Shown: positions 1 through 10,369 of the stretch, in pieces | Layout: the number at the start of each line of letters is the position of its first letter | Position numbering within the stretch: position 1 is the stretch's first letter | NCBI GenBank assembly: GCA_035534855.1 | Contig: DATLRD010000072.1 | Coordinates: 23,713 to 87,712 of the forward strand | Source: DATARH01 sp035534855 | Lineage (GTDB): Bacteria > Pseudomonadota > Alphaproteobacteria > ATCC43930 > CGMCC-115725 | Length of the DNA stretch: 64,000 bases | Reading direction: 5' to 3' | Notes under the pieces: model-generated | What the model was told of the DNA's origin: nothing | Database searches by the model: none | What the model saw: only the letters and a program-made list of their open reading frames with translations | Position numbers and translations under genes: made by a program

Positions 1-1
1 G

Positions 2-1360
2 AACTATCAGGGGCAAAAGGTCGGCAGCTACGTGCTGCCGGGCGCAACCGATGCAAAGGATTCCGCAAAGTTCCTCGCCCGGGTGATCGGTGTCGCGCGC
101 CAGGTGTCGCCGCTGCTCGCGGCCGCCTCCGACGACGTGGTCGACCACGCGGTGTTCAACGGCATCACCGGCGGGCTCGACCGGTTTTCGCGATATTCGC
201 CGCCAGCGCTGGCGCGCGAATTGCGCGATGCCCGCGACGGCTACGGCGGGATCGGCATCACGCTCGACAGCAGCAACGACGAGTTTCTGATCACCGCGGT
301 AACGCCACGCGGGCCAGCTGAGCGCGTCGGAATCCGCCCCGGGGATCGCATCACCGCAATCAACGGGGTCGCGACCGCGCGGCACTCGCGCGCCTGGGTC
401 ATCGAGCGTCTGCGCGGCGCGGTCGGCAGTCTGATCCAGGTGGCCGTCGCCCGCGCGGGCGGGCAAATCCACGACTTCCGCATTGACCGGGCGCGACTGG
501 TGCGGCCCACCACGACCGTGTCGCACGACGGCGACATCCTGGTCTTCCACATCGCCACCTTCAACGAAACCACGACCGCGCTGGTCGCTGCCGCCGTAAA
601 GCAAGCGATGGCGACGCCGGGCGGGCGGCTCAGCGGCATCGTTCTCGACCTGCGCGGCGACCCGGGCGGGCTGCTGGGCCAGGCGGTCTCGCTCGACGAT
701 CTGTTCATCAAGAGCGGCCCGATCATCGCAACGCTCGGGCGCAACCCGGCGAGCCACCAGTATTTCGCCGCGACTGGCCACGCCATCGCGCGAAACCTGC
801 CGATCGTCGTGCTGATCAACGGCGGTTCCGCCTCGGCGTCGGAGATCACCGCGGCGGCGCTGCAGGATATCGGCCGCGCCGTCGTGGTCGGCAGCGCGTC
901 GTATGGCAAGGGCACCGTGCAGACCGCGCTGCCGCTGGTGAACGGCGGGGAGCTGACGATCACCTGGGCGCGGCTGATCGCCCCGTCCGGGTATCTGCTG
1001 CAGTCGCACGGCGTCGTGCCCACCGTGTGCACCAGCGATCTCGCCAACAACCCCCAGGCGCTCGACATCGCGTTGCAGCGGGCGCAGGCGCCGGCGTCGC
1101 CGGGGTTCCGGGCGGCGAGCCCGCGCGCCGCGGTCGACGAGGCGGGCTGGGAGGAGCTGCGCCGTGCGTGCCCGGCCGACCCGGCGAGCCCCGCGGTCGA
1201 CCTCGCGGTCGCCGAAAAGCTGCTGAACGACCCGGCGCTCTACGCGACGGCGCTGCGCGCGCTGCCGCCGGCGACCGCGCTGGTACGCAGCATTCCGGGC
1301 GCTCCCTCCGCGCGTTCCTTGACACGCCCCCGCGCCGCGCTATCTTCCGAATTACGCTAG
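2..1360 (+). CDS. S41 (C-terminal processing) peptidase, 5' end missing
   Basis: The reading frame is open to the left edge. A GTG at position 32 is possible, but in-frame codons before it (NYQGQKVGSY) suggest the gene begins outside the window. A PDZ-like domain (YGGIGITL to about base 480) is followed by an S41 tail-specific protease core. The NGGSASASEI motif near base 815-845 holds the expected catalytic serine, and YGKGTVQ near 903-921 holds the catalytic lysine. Such proteases cleave C-terminal segments of exported proteins in the periplasm. The substrate is unknown and the signal peptide is not visible. It lies just upstream of rpmG, whose promoter sits inside its last codons. Confidence 0.88.
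   Translation, partial: NYQGQKVGSYVLPGATDAKDSAKFLARVIGVARQVSPLLAAASDDVVDHAVFNGITGGLDRFSRYSPPALARELRDARDGYGGIGITLDSSNDEFLITAVTPRGPAERVGIRPGDRITAINGVATARHSRAWVIERLRGAVGSLIQVAVARAGGQIHDFRIDRARLVRPTTTVSHDGDILVFHIATFNETTTALVAAAVKQAMATPGGRLSGIVLDLRGDPGGLLGQAVSLDDLFIKSGPIIATLGRNPASHQYFAATGHAIARNLPIVVLINGGSASASEITAAALQDIGRAVVVGSASYGKGTVQTALPLVNGGELTITWARLIAPSGYLLQSHGVVPTVCTSDLANNPQALDIALQRAQAPASPGFRAASPRAAVDEAGWEELRRACPADPASPAVDLAVAEKLLNDPALYATALRALPPATALVRSIPGAPSARSLTRPRAALSSELR
1319..1346 (+). promoter_or_regulatory. Predicted sigma-70 type promoter for rpmG
   Basis: A perfect -35 box TTGACA (1319-1324) is separated by 16 bases from TATCTT (1341-1346). It lies in the 3' end of the S41 protease gene, with rpmG starting 38 bases downstream of the -10 box. 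This is a sequence-pattern prediction only. Confidence 0.6.
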
Positions 1361-1384
1361 AGCGACGCCGCGCGGGATACTGAA

Positions 1385-1552
1385 ATGGCCAAGACGAACA
1401 CCGTACTGATAAAGCTGGTAAGCAGCGCCGATACCGGATTCTTCTATGTCACAAAGAAGAACCCGCGGACGAAGACCAACAAGCTCGAACTAAAGAAGTA
1501 CGACCCGGTCGCGCGCAAGCACGTCGTCTTCAAGGAAGCCAAGATCAAATAG
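1385..1552 (+). CDS. rpmG: 50S ribosomal protein L33 (bL33)
   Basis: This 55-residue protein is the normal length for bL33, a component of the large ribosomal subunit near the E site. It begins MAKTNTVLIKLVSSAD and carries the family segment GFFYVTKKNPR, then ends in a lysine-rich tail. It has no cysteine pairs, so it is the zinc-independent form. The ATG at 1385 follows the predicted promoter at 1319-1346. The gene converges on pleD, whose stop is 30 bases beyond. Confidence 0.95.
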   Translation: MAKTNTVLIKLVSSADTGFFYVTKKNPRTKTNKLELKKYDPVARKHVVFKEAKIK

Positions 1553-1582
1553 CGCCGAGGCCGCCGCTCGCGGTGGCAACGT

Positions 1583-3001
<1,419 letters not shown>

Positions 3002-3041
3002 GGCAGGGCGATCGGTTGAGAGTTGCGAACGGGTAGCGGGA

Positions 3042-3452
3042 CTACGACAGGAAATGTTCGACCGTGCGCAGGAAGCCCAGGACCGAGATCGGCTTGGCGA
3101 TATAGGCTTCGCATCCGCCCTCACGAATCTTTTCCTCGTCGCCCTTCATGGCAAAGGCGGTGACCGCGATGACCGGGATCGCGCGCAGATCTTCGTCTTC
3201 CTTCAGCCACTTGGTCACTTCGAGACCAGAGATTTCGGGTAGCTGGATATCCATCAGGATCAGGTCCGGGCGGTGCTGACGGGCAATCTGCAAGGCCTCA
3301 ATCCCGTCCTTGGTGCGCAACGTGGCGTAGCCGTGCGCCTCCAGCAAGTCGTTGAAAAGCTTCATGTTGAGGTCATTGTCCTCAACGATCAGCACCTTCT
3401 TTACAGCGGCGCGATCCGCGTTGCCGTTTCCGTTCATCGCGTGGAGCGTCAT
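3042..3452 (-). CDS. divK: Single-domain response regulator DivK
   Basis: This 136-residue protein is a stand-alone receiver domain. It has E24/D25, phospho-acceptor D68 in LILMDIQLPE, T98 and K120, all expected for an active receiver. The sequence closely matches DivK, which in alphaproteobacteria links the DivJ/PleC kinases to the CckA-CtrA cell-cycle circuit. Adjacency to pleD is the classical arrangement and supports the name. The start could also be the ATG five codons further in (MNGNGN). The 211-base intergenic region to the right, shared with the divergent kinase gene, must contain its promoter. Confidence 0.94.
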   Translation of the reverse strand: MTLHAMNGNGNADRAAVKKVLIVEDNDLNMKLFNDLLEAHGYATLRTKDGIEALQIARQHRPDLILMDIQLPEISGLEVTKWLKEDEDLRAIPVIAVTAFAMKGDEEKIREGGCEAYIAKPISVLGFLRTVEHFLS

Positions 3453-3663
3453 TCCGCCTGGCCTCGATAAATTGCTGCAGCGATCCGGGTGACATTCCTG
3501 AGCCCGGTACAGGGGGTCGCGTGGCTATCGCGACACCGTCTGGTTCTAGGCCGCCCGGCTTAACAATTCGTAAGCACGGCAGGAGGCGGAACATCCGGTT
3601 TGCACAACCGCCCGCCCCGCGCCATCTAAAGGCGACGCGAGGGGAGCCGGCAAAGGCACCGGA

Positions 3664-4584
3664 ATGGCGGGCGGGCATCGCATCGGGGTCGATCTCGGCG
3701 GCAGCAAAATTGAGGCCGCATTGCTCGACGGCGCCGGCGCCATCGTTCTGCGCCAGCGCATCGCGACGCCTGCCGGCGATTACCCGGGCACCGTGGCGGC
3801 GGTCGCCGGCCTCGTAGCGGCGCTCGAGCGCGAGGCCGGGATCGTTCCGACGGTCGGCGTCGGTATTCCGGGCACGGTCGTCGCCGCCAGCAGATTGATA
3901 AAAAATGCAAACTCGACCTGGCTCAACGGACGCCCGCTGCCGCGCGACCTCGAAGCGGCGCTCGGCCGCCCGGTGCGCCTGGCCAATGACGCGAATTGCT
4001 TTGCCCTGTCAGAGGCGGTCGACGGCGCCGCCGCAGGCTGCGCCGCGGTCTTTGGGGTGATTCTCGGCACCGGGGTCGGCGGCGGAATCGTCATCAGCGG
4101 CAGGATCGTCGCCGGGATCAACGGGATCGCCGGCGAGTGGGGCCACAATCCGCTGCCCTGGCCGAAACCCGGAGAATTGCCGGGTCCGCCGTGCTATTGC
4201 GGGCGCACCGGCTGCATCGAGACGTTCCTGTCCGGCCCCGGGCTCGCCGCCGACCATCGCCGCCATGCCGGCGGTACACTGAACGGGCCGCAGATCGTCG
4301 CCGGCGCCGAAGCCGGAGATGTGGCGTGCCGGGCGACGCTCGACCGCTATGCCGGGCGGCTGGCACGCGCCCTCGCCGGCGTGATCAACGTGCTCGATCC
4401 CGACGCGATCGTACTTGGCGGCGGCCTGTCGGCGATCGCCGGACTGTACGACGCCGTGCCGCGGTTGTGGCGGCCATATGTGTTTTCCGACGACATCGCG
4501 ACCCGGCTGCTGCCGCCGCGCCACGGCGACTCGAGCGGAGTGCGCGGCGCGGCTTGGCTGTGGCCGCCAGAGGCCACGCAATGA
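3664..4584 (+). CDS. mak: ROK-family sugar kinase, Mak-type fructokinase
   Basis: The 306-residue protein is close to E. coli Mak (manno(fructo)kinase) along its whole length. The ATP-binding DLGGSK motif is at 10-15, and NANSTWLNG near 81-89 is highly characteristic. The likely catalytic base is D109 in LANDANC. The ROK zinc site is H161 in EWGHNPLPW plus C177, C179 and C184 (CYCGRTGC). It should phosphorylate fructose or a related hexose with ATP in the cytosol. Its TGA overlaps the ATG of dinB by four bases, so the two are translationally coupled, though no functional link is obvious. Confidence 0.9.
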   Translation: MAGGHRIGVDLGGSKIEAALLDGAGAIVLRQRIATPAGDYPGTVAAVAGLVAALEREAGIVPTVGVGIPGTVVAASRLIKNANSTWLNGRPLPRDLEAALGRPVRLANDANCFALSEAVDGAAAGCAAVFGVILGTGVGGGIVISGRIVAGINGIAGEWGHNPLPWPKPGELPGPPCYCGRTGCIETFLSGPGLAADHRRHAGGTLNGPQIVAGAEAGDVACRATLDRYAGRLARALAGVINVLDPDAIVLGGGLSAIAGLYDAVPRLWRPYVFSDDIATRLLPPRHGDSSGVRGAAWLWPPEATQ

Positions 4585-5840
4585 GCGTGCTGTGCCGCGA
4601 TTGCGGCGTGCTCGCGGCACCGCTCGCGGTTCCCGAGCGCTGCGCCGAATGCGGCTCGCCGCGGCTTGTCGCACATGACGAGCTGGCCGACCTCGCGGTC
4701 GCGCATATCGACTGCGACGCGTTCTACGCGACGGTCGAAAAGCGCGACCGGCCCGAGCTTGCCGAGCTGCCGGTGATTGTCGGCGGCGGCCAGCGGGGCG
4801 TCGTGCTGGCCTGCTGCTATGTCGCCCGCATCTATGGCGTGCATTCGGCGATGCCGATGTTCAAGGCGCTCGCCGCCTGCCCGCAGGCGGTGGTGATCCG
4901 GCCCGACATGGCCAAATACCGCGAGGTCGGCCGCGCCGTACGCGCCGAGATGCGGCGGCTGACGCCGCTGGTCGAGCCGATCTCGATCGACGAGGCGTTT
5001 CTCGACCTCGGCGGCACCGAGCGCCTGCACGGCGCGGCGCCGGCCCAGCTGCTCGCGACGCTGGCGCGGCGGGTCGAAAGCACGCTCGGGGTCACCGTGT
5101 CGATCGGGCTCAGCTACAACAAGTTTCTCGCCAAGATCGCCTCCGACCTCGACAAGCCGCGCGGTTTCGCGGTGATCGGGCGCGGTGAGGCGGTGCGCTT
5201 TCTCGCCGACAAGCCGGTCGGCATGCTGTGGGGCGTCGGCGCGGCGCTGCAACGCCGGCTGGCGGCCGACGGCATCGCCGTGATCGGCCAGCTCGCCGCG
5301 CTCGACGAGCGGGAGCTGGCGGCGCGTTATGGCCGCACCGGACTGCGCCTCGCCCGGCTGGCGCGCGCCGAGGACGACCGGGCCGTCGAGCCGCTGTCGG
5401 CCGCGCGCTCGATCTCGGCCGAGACCACCTTCGCGCATGACGAGGCGGACGCCGCGGCGCTGGCGCGCACGCTGTGGCCGCTGTGCGAAACGGTGGCGCA
5501 ACGGCTGAAGCAGTCCGCGCTGGCGGCCGGCACTGTGACGCTCAAGCTCAAGACCGCGGATTTCCGCATCCGCACCCGCGCGCACCGGCTTGCCGACCCG
5601 ACCCAGCTCGCGCAGATGCTGTTTGACATGGCGGCGCGCCTGCTCGCCCACGAAGCCGACGGCACGACGCGGTTCCGGCTGATCGGCGTCGGCGCCGACC
5701 GGCTGGCCGATGCCGGCGCTGCCGATTTGCCGACCCTGTTCGACCATGCTGCGGGCGGCGAGCGCCGGCTCGCCGAGGCGGTCGACACGATCCGCGCCAA
5801 GCACGGCGCCGACGCGGTGCGCCGCGGCCGAACGCTGTAG
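4581..5840 (+). CDS. dinB: DNA polymerase IV with N-terminal zinc-ribbon-like segment
   Basis: This is a 419-residue Y-family translesion polymerase. The catalytic metal ligands appear as AHIDCDAFY (D44, D46) and SIDEAF (D137, E138), followed by the helix-hairpin-helix thumb and the little-finger domain. Before the palm, residues 1-35 carry two CxxC pairs (C5/C8 and C21/C24) that look like a small zinc ribbon. Such an extension occurs in some alphaproteobacterial DinB proteins but not in E. coli DinB. The chosen ATG overlaps the mak stop (ATGA). The frame is open much further upstream, but that stretch is a shadow of mak. Whether it is SOS-regulated cannot be told, because no promoter of its own is visible. 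Confidence 0.93.
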   Translation: MSVLCRDCGVLAAPLAVPERCAECGSPRLVAHDELADLAVAHIDCDAFYATVEKRDRPELAELPVIVGGGQRGVVLACCYVARIYGVHSAMPMFKALAACPQAVVIRPDMAKYREVGRAVRAEMRRLTPLVEPISIDEAFLDLGGTERLHGAAPAQLLATLARRVESTLGVTVSIGLSYNKFLAKIASDLDKPRGFAVIGRGEAVRFLADKPVGMLWGVGAALQRRLAADGIAVIGQLAALDERELAARYGRTGLRLARLARAEDDRAVEPLSAARSISAETTFAHDEADAAALARTLWPLCETVAQRLKQSALAAGTVTLKLKTADFRIRTRAHRLADPTQLAQMLFDMAARLLAHEADGTTRFRLIGVGADRLADAGAADLPTLFDHAAGGERRLAEAVDTIRAKHGADAVRRGRTL

Positions 5841-5863
5841 CCCGGACGCCGCCCAATGGTCCG

Positions 5864-6766
5864 CTATTCGAGCTTCACCCAGGTCAGCTCGTGCTTGTTG
5901 TGGAACAGGTGCATCAGCCGCGAACCGGGGATCGCGGCGAAGCGCGCCGCCGCGGCGTGGTCGGTGGCACCCTGGAACTTGACCGTGCAGACGAACCGTC
6001 GGCACGTGCCGGCGGCGAGCCAGCGCTCGACGAGCGCGAACAGTCGCGCCGGGTAGCACACGAGGTCGGAAAACACCCAATCGACCGGGCCGAGCGCCGC
6101 CGGGTCGAGCGCAAAGGCGCTGTCGCGCCGCTGTTCGACACCGGGCAGCGTGGCGATGTCGGGCGCCAGCGGCGCCTTGTCGACCGCGATGACGCGCGCG
6201 CCCAGGCGCTGCAAGACCCAGCTCCACCCGCCCGGCGCAGCGCCGAGATCGACACAGGTCTCGCCGGGCTGCGGCCGGGCGCCGACAAGGGTCAGCGCCT
6301 CCCACAATTTCAGATAGGCGCGGCTCGGCGGCCCGAGGCGGTCTTCGACAAAGCGCGCCTCGCCGTGGGGAAACGGGCTCGAACAGTGGGGCGCCGCCAA
6401 CACGGTCTGCGGGTCGATCAGGGTCCACGAGCCGAGCGGCGCGGTCGGCGCGTTCTCGCCGAACACCAGCGGCCGGGCCGAGACCGGCGGCAATTGCCCC
6501 TGTATCAGCATCGCCCGGCGATGCAGAAGCGGCGCGTAAACCGCCCAGTTGCGCTGGATCGCGCGCAGCCGGCGCGCCGCATCGGCGATCGAGGCGATCG
6601 CGATTTCCTGCGGGTCGAACCAGACATTCTGCGCCCACGCCGCCGGGCGCGGCTCGCCGCGGGCGAGAAACAGGCGCGGGCAGAGTTCCTCGGCATCGCC
6701 CAGCTCGGCCGCCAGCTCGGCGGAAAAGCCCTCTGCGGCCAGATAGGCGGTACGCTCAGCCGGCAA
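5864..6766 (-). CDS. RlmM-like 23S rRNA 2'-O-ribose methyltransferase
   Basis: This 300-residue protein has an FtsJ/RlmM-type Rossmann methyltransferase core. The SAM motif is VDLGAAPGGWSW. The K-D-K-E tetrad of 2'-O-methyltransferases can be placed as the lysine in AYLKLWE, the aspartate in FSDLVC, the lysine in TVKFQG and the final glutamate in VKLE. E. coli RlmM (about 366 residues) modifies C2498 of 23S rRNA; this protein is shorter, mainly in the N-terminal part. Its start overlaps the end of the upstream hydrolase gene by 11 bases. The RlmM assignment is family-level, and the exact target base is inferred. Confidence 0.82.
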   Translation of the reverse strand: MPAERTAYLAAEGFSAELAAELGDAEELCPRLFLARGEPRPAAWAQNVWFDPQEIAIASIADAARRLRAIQRNWAVYAPLLHRRAMLIQGQLPPVSARPLVFGENAPTAPLGSWTLIDPQTVLAAPHCSSPFPHGEARFVEDRLGPPSRAYLKLWEALTLVGARPQPGETCVDLGAAPGGWSWVLQRLGARVIAVDKAPLAPDIATLPGVEQRRDSAFALDPAALGPVDWVFSDLVCYPARLFALVERWLAAGTCRRFVCTVKFQGATDHAAAARFAAIPGSRLMHLFHNKHELTWVKLE

Positions 6767-7607
6767 CGAGAAAATCGCGGATCGCGGCGATCTGGTCGGG
6801 CGCCATCAGCGCCGGGGCGTGGCCGACCCCGGCAAACTCGACGACCCGCGCGCCCGGCCCGCGCCCGGTCATCGCCGCGGCATCTTGGGCGCGCAGAATG
6901 TCGGATTCGGCACCGCGCAACACCAGGGTCTGGCAGCGCAGCTTGTCGTAGAACGGCCACAGGTCGATGTCCTGCACCGATGCGGCGTGCAACGCCTGGC
7001 CGATCTTCGGATCATATGCCAGACCGAGCCGGCCGTCGCTGCGGGTACGGCCGGAATGCGTCGCGAGATGGCGCCATTGAGCATCGCTCAACGGACCGAA
7101 CCGGGCATGGGCCTGGCGCAGATAGGCTTCGAGTTCGTCGCGGTTCGAAAACGCCGGATCGCTTCCGACCGCACTGCCGATCCGCTCGAGCCCTTCCTTG
7201 GGCAGAAGCGGGCCGATATCGTTAAGCACGAGCCGCCGCACCGGAGCGCCCGTCAGCCCCGCGAGCAGCATGCCGATCAGGCCGCCCATCGAGGTTCCGA
7301 CCCAATCGACCGAGGCGACATCGAGCCGCGCGAACAGCGCCGCGGTCACCGCAAGGTAGAACGGAAAGCTGTAATCGGCGCCGTCGTCGAGCCAATCGCT
7401 GACGCCGCGCCCCGGCATGTCGGGACAAACGACGCGGAACCGGGCCGCCAGTGCCTCGGCGAGCGTGTCGAAATCGCGGCCGTTGCGGGTGAGCCCGTGG
7501 ACGCAGATCACCGTGGGCGCGCCCGGCGGCCCCTGCCATTCGTAATAGGCAAGCGTGACGAAACCCTTCGGCCCGAGCACCGGCAGGGTCCGCGCCTTCA
7601 TCGCCAT
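6756..7607 (-). CDS. Alpha/beta-fold hydrolase
   Basis: The 283-residue protein has a complete alpha/beta hydrolase signature. An oxyanion loop HGLTRNGRDFD is followed by the nucleophile elbow GTSMGG, a late acidic residue in RGAESDIL and the catalytic histidine in GVGHAP. The family includes esterases, epoxide hydrolases and C-C hydrolases, so the substrate cannot be named. The ATG at 7607 is preceded by AAGGA at good spacing; an in-frame ATG two codons later is possible. It overlaps the methyltransferase gene downstream and is divergent from the sirtuin gene. Confidence 0.85.
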   Translation of the reverse strand: MAMKARTLPVLGPKGFVTLAYYEWQGPPGAPTVICVHGLTRNGRDFDTLAEALAARFRVVCPDMPGRGVSDWLDDGADYSFPFYLAVTAALFARLDVASVDWVGTSMGGLIGMLLAGLTGAPVRRLVLNDIGPLLPKEGLERIGSAVGSDPAFSNRDELEAYLRQAHARFGPLSDAQWRHLATHSGRTRSDGRLGLAYDPKIGQALHAASVQDIDLWPFYDKLRCQTLVLRGAESDILRAQDAAAMTGRGPGARVVEFAGVGHAPALMAPDQIAAIRDFLVAG

Positions 7608-7724
7608 CGCAAATGTCCTTCATCCCAGCGTTGCGCGGAACATCCCGCGCCAACGCCGCCAAGACAAGCCGCTTGGCGATCACAGCACGCTTGGCGCGCC
7701 GGCAGGGTTTTGCCAAAGTGGCGC

Positions 7725-8480
7725 ATGCCTGTCGCCGACGATGCCGCCGCCCTCGCCCGATTGCTCGCCGATGCGCGGCGCGCGGTGGTGTTCACCGGCG
7801 CCGGCATCAGCACCGAAAGCGGCATCCCCGATTTCCGCAGCCCCGGCGGCATCTGGACCCAGATGGCGCCGATCTATTTCGACGATTTCCTCGCCTCGGA
7901 GGCGGCGCGCCGTGAAACCTGGCGGCGCCGCTTTGCGATGGAAGAGATGTTTCGCGCCGCCGAGCCCAACCGCGGCCATCGCGCGGTCGAGGCGCTGGTG
8001 CGGCGCGGCAAGGTCAGCGCGGTGATCACCCAGAATATCGACGGGTTGCACGAGGCCTCGGGCATCCCGCCCGAGAAGATCGTCGAACTGCACGGCAATA
8101 CGACCTATGCGCACTGCCTCGATTGCGCGACGCGCTACGAGATCGAGACGCTGCGCATCGCCTTTGAGGCCGACGGCACGGCGCCGCGCTGCGCCCGCTG
8201 CAAGGGGTTCGTCAAGACCGCGACGGTGTCGTTTGGCCAGGCGATGCCGGAAGAGGCGATGCGCCGGGCGCAGATCGAGACGCTGGCGGCCGATCTGTTC
8301 GTCGTGCTCGGCTCGTCGCTGGTCGTCTATCCGGCGGCCGGGTTCCCCGAGCTTGCCCAGCGCAACGGCGCGACGCTGGCGATCGTCAACCGCGAGGAAA
8401 CTGGGCTCGACCCGCTCGCCGACCTCGTCGTGCACGAGGCGATCGGCGACATCCTCGGCGCGGCGGTCGGGGTCAACTGA
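7725..8480 (+). CDS. cobB: Sir2-family NAD-dependent protein deacylase
   Basis: The 251-residue sirtuin has all the core motifs. GAGIS (25-29) and TQNIDG (102-107) bind NAD, H123 in ELHGN is the catalytic base, and C131/C134 with C156/C159 form the structural zinc site. It should remove acyl groups from lysines while consuming NAD, in the cytosol. I chose the ATG at 7725 (MPVADDAAALARLL) because the long open frame upstream only shadows the opposite-strand hydrolase. The following SDR gene starts 15 bases downstream, so the two may be co-transcribed. Confidence 0.93.
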   Translation: MPVADDAAALARLLADARRAVVFTGAGISTESGIPDFRSPGGIWTQMAPIYFDDFLASEAARRETWRRRFAMEEMFRAAEPNRGHRAVEALVRRGKVSAVITQNIDGLHEASGIPPEKIVELHGNTTYAHCLDCATRYEIETLRIAFEADGTAPRCARCKGFVKTATVSFGQAMPEEAMRRAQIETLAADLFVVLGSSLVVYPAAGFPELAQRNGATLAIVNREETGLDPLADLVVHEAIGDILGAAVGVN

Positions 8481-8495
8481 CACCGGGAGGAAACG

Positions 8496-9248
<753 letters not shown>

Positions 9249-9263
9249 ACTGGAGGAGTATTC

Positions 9264-9806
9264 ATGGCCTACGATCTCGACGCGTTCTGTCACGATTGCC
9301 GCGATGCGCTGAAGGCCGATAACGGCCCCGGCGGCCGCGAGACGGTGCGCAAGAACCTGGAGCGGCTGCTCGCCGAGAAAGCGTTTGTCGACAAGCATGT
9401 GCTGGCGATGCCGCCGGGCCAGCACACGCTTTACGAAGACCCCGATCTCGGCTTTGTCGTGCTGTCGCACGTCCACGCCAAGGCCGCAAAATCACCGCCG
9501 CACGACCACGGCGCCTCGTGGGCGATCTATGGCCAGGCGTCCGAATACACCGACATGACCGAGTGGCGCCGCACCAAGGGCGACGGCCCCGGCCCGGCCG
9601 AGATCGACGTCGCCCGGCAATACCGCCTCAACCCCGGGCATGCCGGCACCTACGACATCCGCGCGATCCATTCGATCGACTACCCGGACGGCGCCCGCTT
9701 TGTGCGCGTCACCGGCACTGATCTCGAAGCCCTGCCGCGGCTCAAATTCAATCTGAAGACGCACGAGGCCGAAATCATCGAAAGCGTGTCAGCCGGACCC
9801 GGCTGA
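9264..9806 (+). CDS. Cupin-fold predicted metal-dependent enzyme
   Basis: The 180-residue protein has a double-stranded beta-helix look. The motif PPHDHGASWAIYG with a later AIHSIDYPDG resembles the two cupin metal-binding motifs found in cysteine-dioxygenase-like and related COG5553 proteins. It would bind a metal ion such as iron through the histidines. A ribosome site GGAGGAG lies just before the ATG. It sits 15 bases after the SDR gene and probably acts in the same pathway, but no substrate can be named. The assignment is to the fold, not to a reaction. Confidence 0.7.
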   Translation: MAYDLDAFCHDCRDALKADNGPGGRETVRKNLERLLAEKAFVDKHVLAMPPGQHTLYEDPDLGFVVLSHVHAKAAKSPPHDHGASWAIYGQASEYTDMTEWRRTKGDGPGPAEIDVARQYRLNPGHAGTYDIRAIHSIDYPDGARFVRVTGTDLEALPRLKFNLKTHEAEIIESVSAGPG

Positions 9807-9829
9807 CACGCAACCCCGGCGAGCGGGTG

Positions 9830-10369
9830 CTATACCGCCTCGCTCGCCGCCTCTTCCTCGGTCGCGAGGTTCGCCTTCATGCGATCGAGCATATCGAGCA
9901 GCGCCGTGCGCTCGCCCGGCGTCAGGCCGGCGCACGCCTCTTCGCGAATTTCCTGGGTGATCGCCAGCATCTGCTCGACGACCTGCCACCCTAGCGGCGT
10001 CAGCCACAGCGTCCACACACGGCGGTCGGTCGCATGCGAGCGGCGCTCGACAAGGCCCTCGCGGTGCAGGCGGTCGAGCGTGCGCACCAGGGCGATCGGC
10101 TCCATGTCGAGGATGGTCGCGACAGTCGCCTGGCTGTCGCCCTCGCTGCGGGCGATGCGCAACAGAACACGCGCCTGAAGCCGGGTGATCGGCAGCCCGG
10201 TCTGCCGCGCGCGACGCTCGAAGCGGCGGCGTATCGCCCGCGCGACATCGTGCACCAGTGCGCCGACATTCGGCTGCAACGCCGCCGGCGCCGGCCGACC
10301 GGCGCCGGCCGGCTGAGCGGCGGGCTGGCGCAGACTGGCGATTGGCGTTGGGTTACTCGGCTGCGCCAC
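9830..10369 (-). CDS. MarR-family transcriptional regulator
   Basis: A winged-helix MarR-type protein. The recognition region VATILDMEPIALVRTLDRLHREGLVERR and the wing residues ATDRRVWTLWLTP are typical. I chose the GTG at 10369 (179 residues, starting VAQPSNPTP) because GGAG lies seven bases before it and the overlap with the efflux gene drops to 17 bases. An ATG at 10402 would add 11 residues. It is the last gene of an apparent adaptor-pump-regulator operon and probably represses that operon, as many MarR proteins do next to RND pumps. The ligand is unknown. Confidence 0.88.
   Translation of the reverse strand: MAQPSNPTPIASLRQPAAQPAGAGRPAPAALQPNVGALVHDVARAIRRRFERRARQTGLPITRLQARVLLRIARSEGDSQATVATILDMEPIALVRTLDRLHREGLVERRSHATDRRVWTLWLTPLGWQVVEQMLAITQEIREEACAGLTPGERTALLDMLDRMKANLATEEEAASEAV

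Noticed and set aside
4347..6638. Open frame of 763 codons opposite dinB and the methyltransferase
   Set aside because: It is a shadow frame of high-GC coding DNA; its translation is arginine/alanine-rich with no family features, while the other strand holds clear genes.
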